Source: Tannerellaceae bacterium (GTDB lineage: Bacteria; Bacteroidota; Bacteroidia; Bacteroidales; Tannerellaceae). From it: a DNA stretch of 7,624 nucleotides. Each line of letters opens with the position of its first letter. The first letter of the stretch is position 1. The stretch lies in contig JAIRZN010000034.1 of assembly GCA_031267205.1 (NCBI GenBank), positions 1 through 7,624 on the forward strand, written 5' to 3'. Of the stretch, positions 5,859-7,624 are shown in pieces. Under the pieces are notes generated by a model, which saw only the letters and a program-made list of their open reading frames with translations, did not search any database and was not told the origin of the DNA. A program made the translations under genes and the position numbers.

Positions 5859-6089
5859 TTACACGCTCCGTAGGTTCAGGTTTTCCATATCCACCGCACG
5901 CGGGGCGTCCGTAATGTTGCAGTAAGTAGCCGTCTGCTGGAGGATTTTGGGGATGCTTTCAAAGACGCCTGGCGGTATCCGGCGGGAATTGGTCAGGGCA
6001 TGTGAAATGAGCTTGTCCTCGTGAAGCCTGCACGTTATCTCCAGCGTTTTAGTTGCCGGAAATGACTTGGAACTATGCGTATAAATTCG
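5859..6089 (-). other. Unrecognised open frame between two mobile-element remnants
   Basis: A 76-codon frame free of stops runs from just after a TGA (6092-6090) to a TAA at 5861-5859. It has no ATG near its upstream end. From about 6040 it reads TLEITCRLHEDKLISHALTN, RRIPPGVFESIPKILQQT and CNITDAPRAVDMENLNLRSV. The composition is protein-like and soluble, so it could be the tail of a gene lost at a deletion breakpoint. I do not recognise the family. Without a start codon or ribosome site it is unlikely to be expressed alone. Confidence 0.25.
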
Positions 6090-6285
6090 TCAGGCGGACG
6101 TAGTAATCCATCGCGGCCTTGTCGATTTTGACCGTCTTCATCTCGGTTCTTAAGATCATATTCCTGATGAACTTCGCCTTTTCATTCATTCCCGACTGAA
6201 GGAAAAGGGCGGTGAAGCGGACGTTATCGTCGTCGTTTAGCTTGATGCCGTAACGGTGAACGGCTCGATTTGCCTTCGGCTTCCT
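6046..6285 (-). pseudogene. 5' fragment of a MobA-like mobilisation (relaxosome) protein
   Basis: From about 6285 on the minus strand a frame reads RKPKANRAVHRYGIKLNDDD, then NVRFTALFLQSGMNEKAKFI, RNMILRTEMKTVKIDKAAMD and YYVRLTNLYA, then a TAG (6075-6073). This is the ribbon-helix-helix N-terminal part of Bacteroidales MobA/MobC-type accessory proteins ('GRPK..HRYxIRLNxxDNxRF', 'SGxxxKAxFI', 'KxDKxxxDYYxxLTxLYAQF'). After the TAG the same frame gives FQVISGN and another stop where the family has 'QFQxIGNNYNQ', so both stops replace conserved codons (Gln and Tyr). Homology then ends. The start codon is gone, because the 5' end is joined to the IgGFc-family gene. It is non-functional. Confidence 0.6.
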
Positions 6286-7373
6286 ACTGGGACAAACGGC
6301 GCGATAACGGCCATATCGGCAGCCTGCTCCACAGGCGGCACCCAAGCCAGGGACGGGTCGCCCGTGGCATCGCTTAACGCACTGCCGTATCCCATACCGA
6401 TCATGATGGAAGCTACCGCGATAGGTTTATCGGCCGATATATACGCTCCCCCTGTTGACAGGCTTATTTCAAATTCCGCAAACTCTCCCGCATTAAGGGT
6501 GAAAGGATTTTGGCTACCCACGTTCTTCGCCGTTCCGCCGCCGTCCGTCCTTGCCGCTCCGCCGCCGGTCTGCGTCACTGTTGTGCCGTTTTGCGAAGCT
6601 ATCACCCTGACGCGCTCCTTTCCGCGGTGAGTGACGGGCACCAAAAAGTTGTTTCCCCACGAGTTCACCGGCACCATTTGCTGATAAAGGCAGTCGCAGG
6701 CATACACTCCTACGGGAACATTTACGCATGAATTTGTGACATAATACGCGATAGGATGATTGGACGTAATACGTCTTCCGGTGATGTCCGCATTAGTATA
6801 GTAAGCCGAATAGACCTGCCCGGCGCTTAATGTAGCTTTGAGAGCGCCGTTTTCATAGACTGACGTATTATTTTCCGACGCAATAACCGTATATCCGTCC
6901 GAGGCCTGAGTCAAGGCTTTGTACGAAAGATGAAAATAATCCGTTCCCCAATTACTCACAGGTAACATATTCGTAGCATCCGTAATCGTGTAAAACTGAT
7001 TCAATGCATACACCGATACGGGCGCCGTTGACTGTACACGCAGTGATTTATTTGAAACGCCGGTCGCGCTTGAATAGACGGCGTTCTTTTCAGCGACCGA
7101 TAGGTCGCGGGTGTACACTCCGCCCGCCCCGATGTTTACAGTAACCGTGCTTGCGATGTTCTTAAACGTAAGCACGGCAGTCGTAGCCTGCGATGCGACA
7201 ATCCTTAATTGCATACTGATTGTAGATGTCGTTCCTCCGTCAACACCATTATTCCCAAACGACACGTAAAAGTCTGTGCCTTGAGTCGTAATCTGCGAAG
7301 ACAAGCTGTGAGCTATGAGGAACAAGAATAACACTAAAGCCGGGATGTATTTTTTCGTAACATTTGTTTTCAT
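6237..7373 (-). CDS. Secreted IgGFc-binding-family surface protein, 3'-truncated
   Basis: The protein has 378 residues from the ATG at 7373; a GTG immediately before it (7376) is the alternative. A signal peptide (KKYIPALVLFLFLIAHSLSS, about residues 8-27) predicts export. The mature part opens with TQGTDFYVSFGNN and repeats the family's beta-rich units: LRVQSTAPVSVYALN, NMLPVSNWGTDYFHLSYKA, DGYTVIASENNTSV, RRITSNHPIAYYVTNSCVN, a Cys-rich ACDCLYQQMVPVNSWG and LNAGEFAEFE plus ISADKPIAVAS. These are the marks of the IgGFc_binding domain found in animal mucin-like proteins and in Bacteroidetes surface proteins; whether bacterial members bind antibody is not established. The sequence that fits the family stops near VPVGS (about residue 365), and the last 13 residues (RRQIEPFTVTASS) are the mobA remnant read in another frame. 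The normal C-terminal region, including any cell-surface anchor or T9SS sorting domain, is therefore lost. The truncated protein may be secreted and released, or non-functional. Confidence 0.8.
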   Translation of the reverse strand: MKTNVTKKYIPALVLFLFLIAHSLSSQITTQGTDFYVSFGNNGVDGGTTSTISMQLRIVASQATTAVLTFKNIASTVTVNIGAGGVYTRDLSVAEKNAVYSSATGVSNKSLRVQSTAPVSVYALNQFYTITDATNMLPVSNWGTDYFHLSYKALTQASDGYTVIASENNTSVYENGALKATLSAGQVYSAYYTNADITGRRITSNHPIAYYVTNSCVNVPVGVYACDCLYQQMVPVNSWGNNFLVPVTHRGKERVRVIASQNGTTVTQTGGGAARTDGGGTAKNVGSQNPFTLNAGEFAEFEISLSTGGAYISADKPIAVASIMIGMGYGSALSDATGDPSLAWVPPVEQAADMAVIAPFVPVGSRRQIEPFTVTASS

Positions 7374-7394
7374 CACATTTGAATATTATCGTGC

Positions 7395-7624
7395 TTATTT
7401 CTGTCCGTAAATTGTGTATTCGTCTGTCGCCTGGTGCACTGTCTCTTCGTCGTTGATGACGTAATCGACGGTTTGGGTGAGTTTGATGCCGTTTCCCGAC
7501 AGGATACAGCCGTAGTCGACTGCGTGGGAGATAAATTCTATGTGCAGCCTTCCGCCCGACATGGTGTAGCGGCCGACTCTCTGGCGAGCGGCATACTCGA
7601 AGGTGACGGAGGTTGCGTCGAAGG
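7395..7624 (-). CDS. C-terminal part of an unidentified protein (runs off the window)
   Basis: The last 75 codons of a minus-strand gene enter from the right edge. The frame reads FDATSVTFEYAARQRVGRYT, then MSGGRLHIEFISHAVDYGCI and ends TDEYTIYGQK at the TAA 7397-7395. The short beta-strand alternation (a 'G-R-Y-x-M-S-G-G-R-L' turn followed by strands) resembles lipocalin-like or similar small beta-barrel lipoproteins of Bacteroidetes, but the part with a signal or lipobox is outside the window, so no function is claimed. Its stop is 21 bp from the ATG of the IgGFc-family gene, and no promoter was seen between them, so the two are probably co-transcribed. Confidence 0.65.
   Translation of the reverse strand, partial: FDATSVTFEYAARQRVGRYTMSGGRLHIEFISHAVDYGCILSGNGIKLTQTVDYVINDEETVHQATDEYTIYGQK

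Noticed and set aside
6256..6731. Overlapping + and - strand frames inside the IgGFc-family gene
   Set aside because: They are shadows of the GC-rich, repeat-containing coding region; the composition (Pro/Ser/Ala or Arg-rich) is typical of antisense frames.

Overview
The window looks like chromosome of a member of the Bacteroidales (Bacteroidetes). The reasons are the DUF4252 / ECF sigma operon, a MutS with the Bacteroidetes-style Walker A loop (GPNMAGKS), weak or absent Shine-Dalgarno sequences, a TATCTTTG (TAnnTTTG-type) -7 element, and remnants of Bacteroidales conjugative-element genes. The protein character and roughly 50% GC are compatible with Tannerellaceae or a relative, but that family-level placement is a guess.

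Left part (1-1943, + strand): a tight four-gene operon made of a secreted DUF4252 protein, an ECF sigma factor, a small single-pass membrane protein that is probably the anti-sigma factor, and a second secreted DUF4252 protein. The junctions are TAA-ATG, a 20-bp overlap and a 6-bp gap. A candidate ECF-type promoter (AAC, 17 bp, CGTC) precedes the first gene, and its -10 lies inside a perfect 10-bp inverted repeat, so an autoregulated envelope-sensing circuit is the natural reading.

Middle (1964-4600, - strand): a complete mutS that converges on the operon with only 20 bp between them. It has the mismatch-reading FYE motif, the complete ATPase motifs, a C-terminal clamp-binding QLSFF and the tetramerisation tail. 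Its most probable start is GTG at 4576, because the upstream ATG at 4600 sits on the -7 promoter element.

Right of mutS (about 4630-6290): a gene-poor graveyard about 1.6 kb long. It holds a decayed IS110-type transposase fragment (+), a pair of tandem palindromes, a possible 48-residue membrane peptide, an elaborate 166-bp set of nested inverted repeats, a 3' fragment of a TopB-like type IA topoisomerase with an in-frame stop, an unrecognised open frame, and a 5' fragment of a MobA-type mobilisation gene. Together the mobA head and topB tail look like the collapsed scar of a Bacteroidales conjugative or mobilisable element.

Right end (6237-7624, - strand): a secreted IgGFc-binding-family surface protein whose 3' end is replaced by the mobA remnant. 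Upstream of it is the C-terminal part of an unidentified small protein, 21 bp away and probably in the same transcript.

The identities come from reading motifs by eye. The mutS and sigma calls are secure, the DUF4252 and IgGFc calls are strong, and the mobile-element remnants are moderate.
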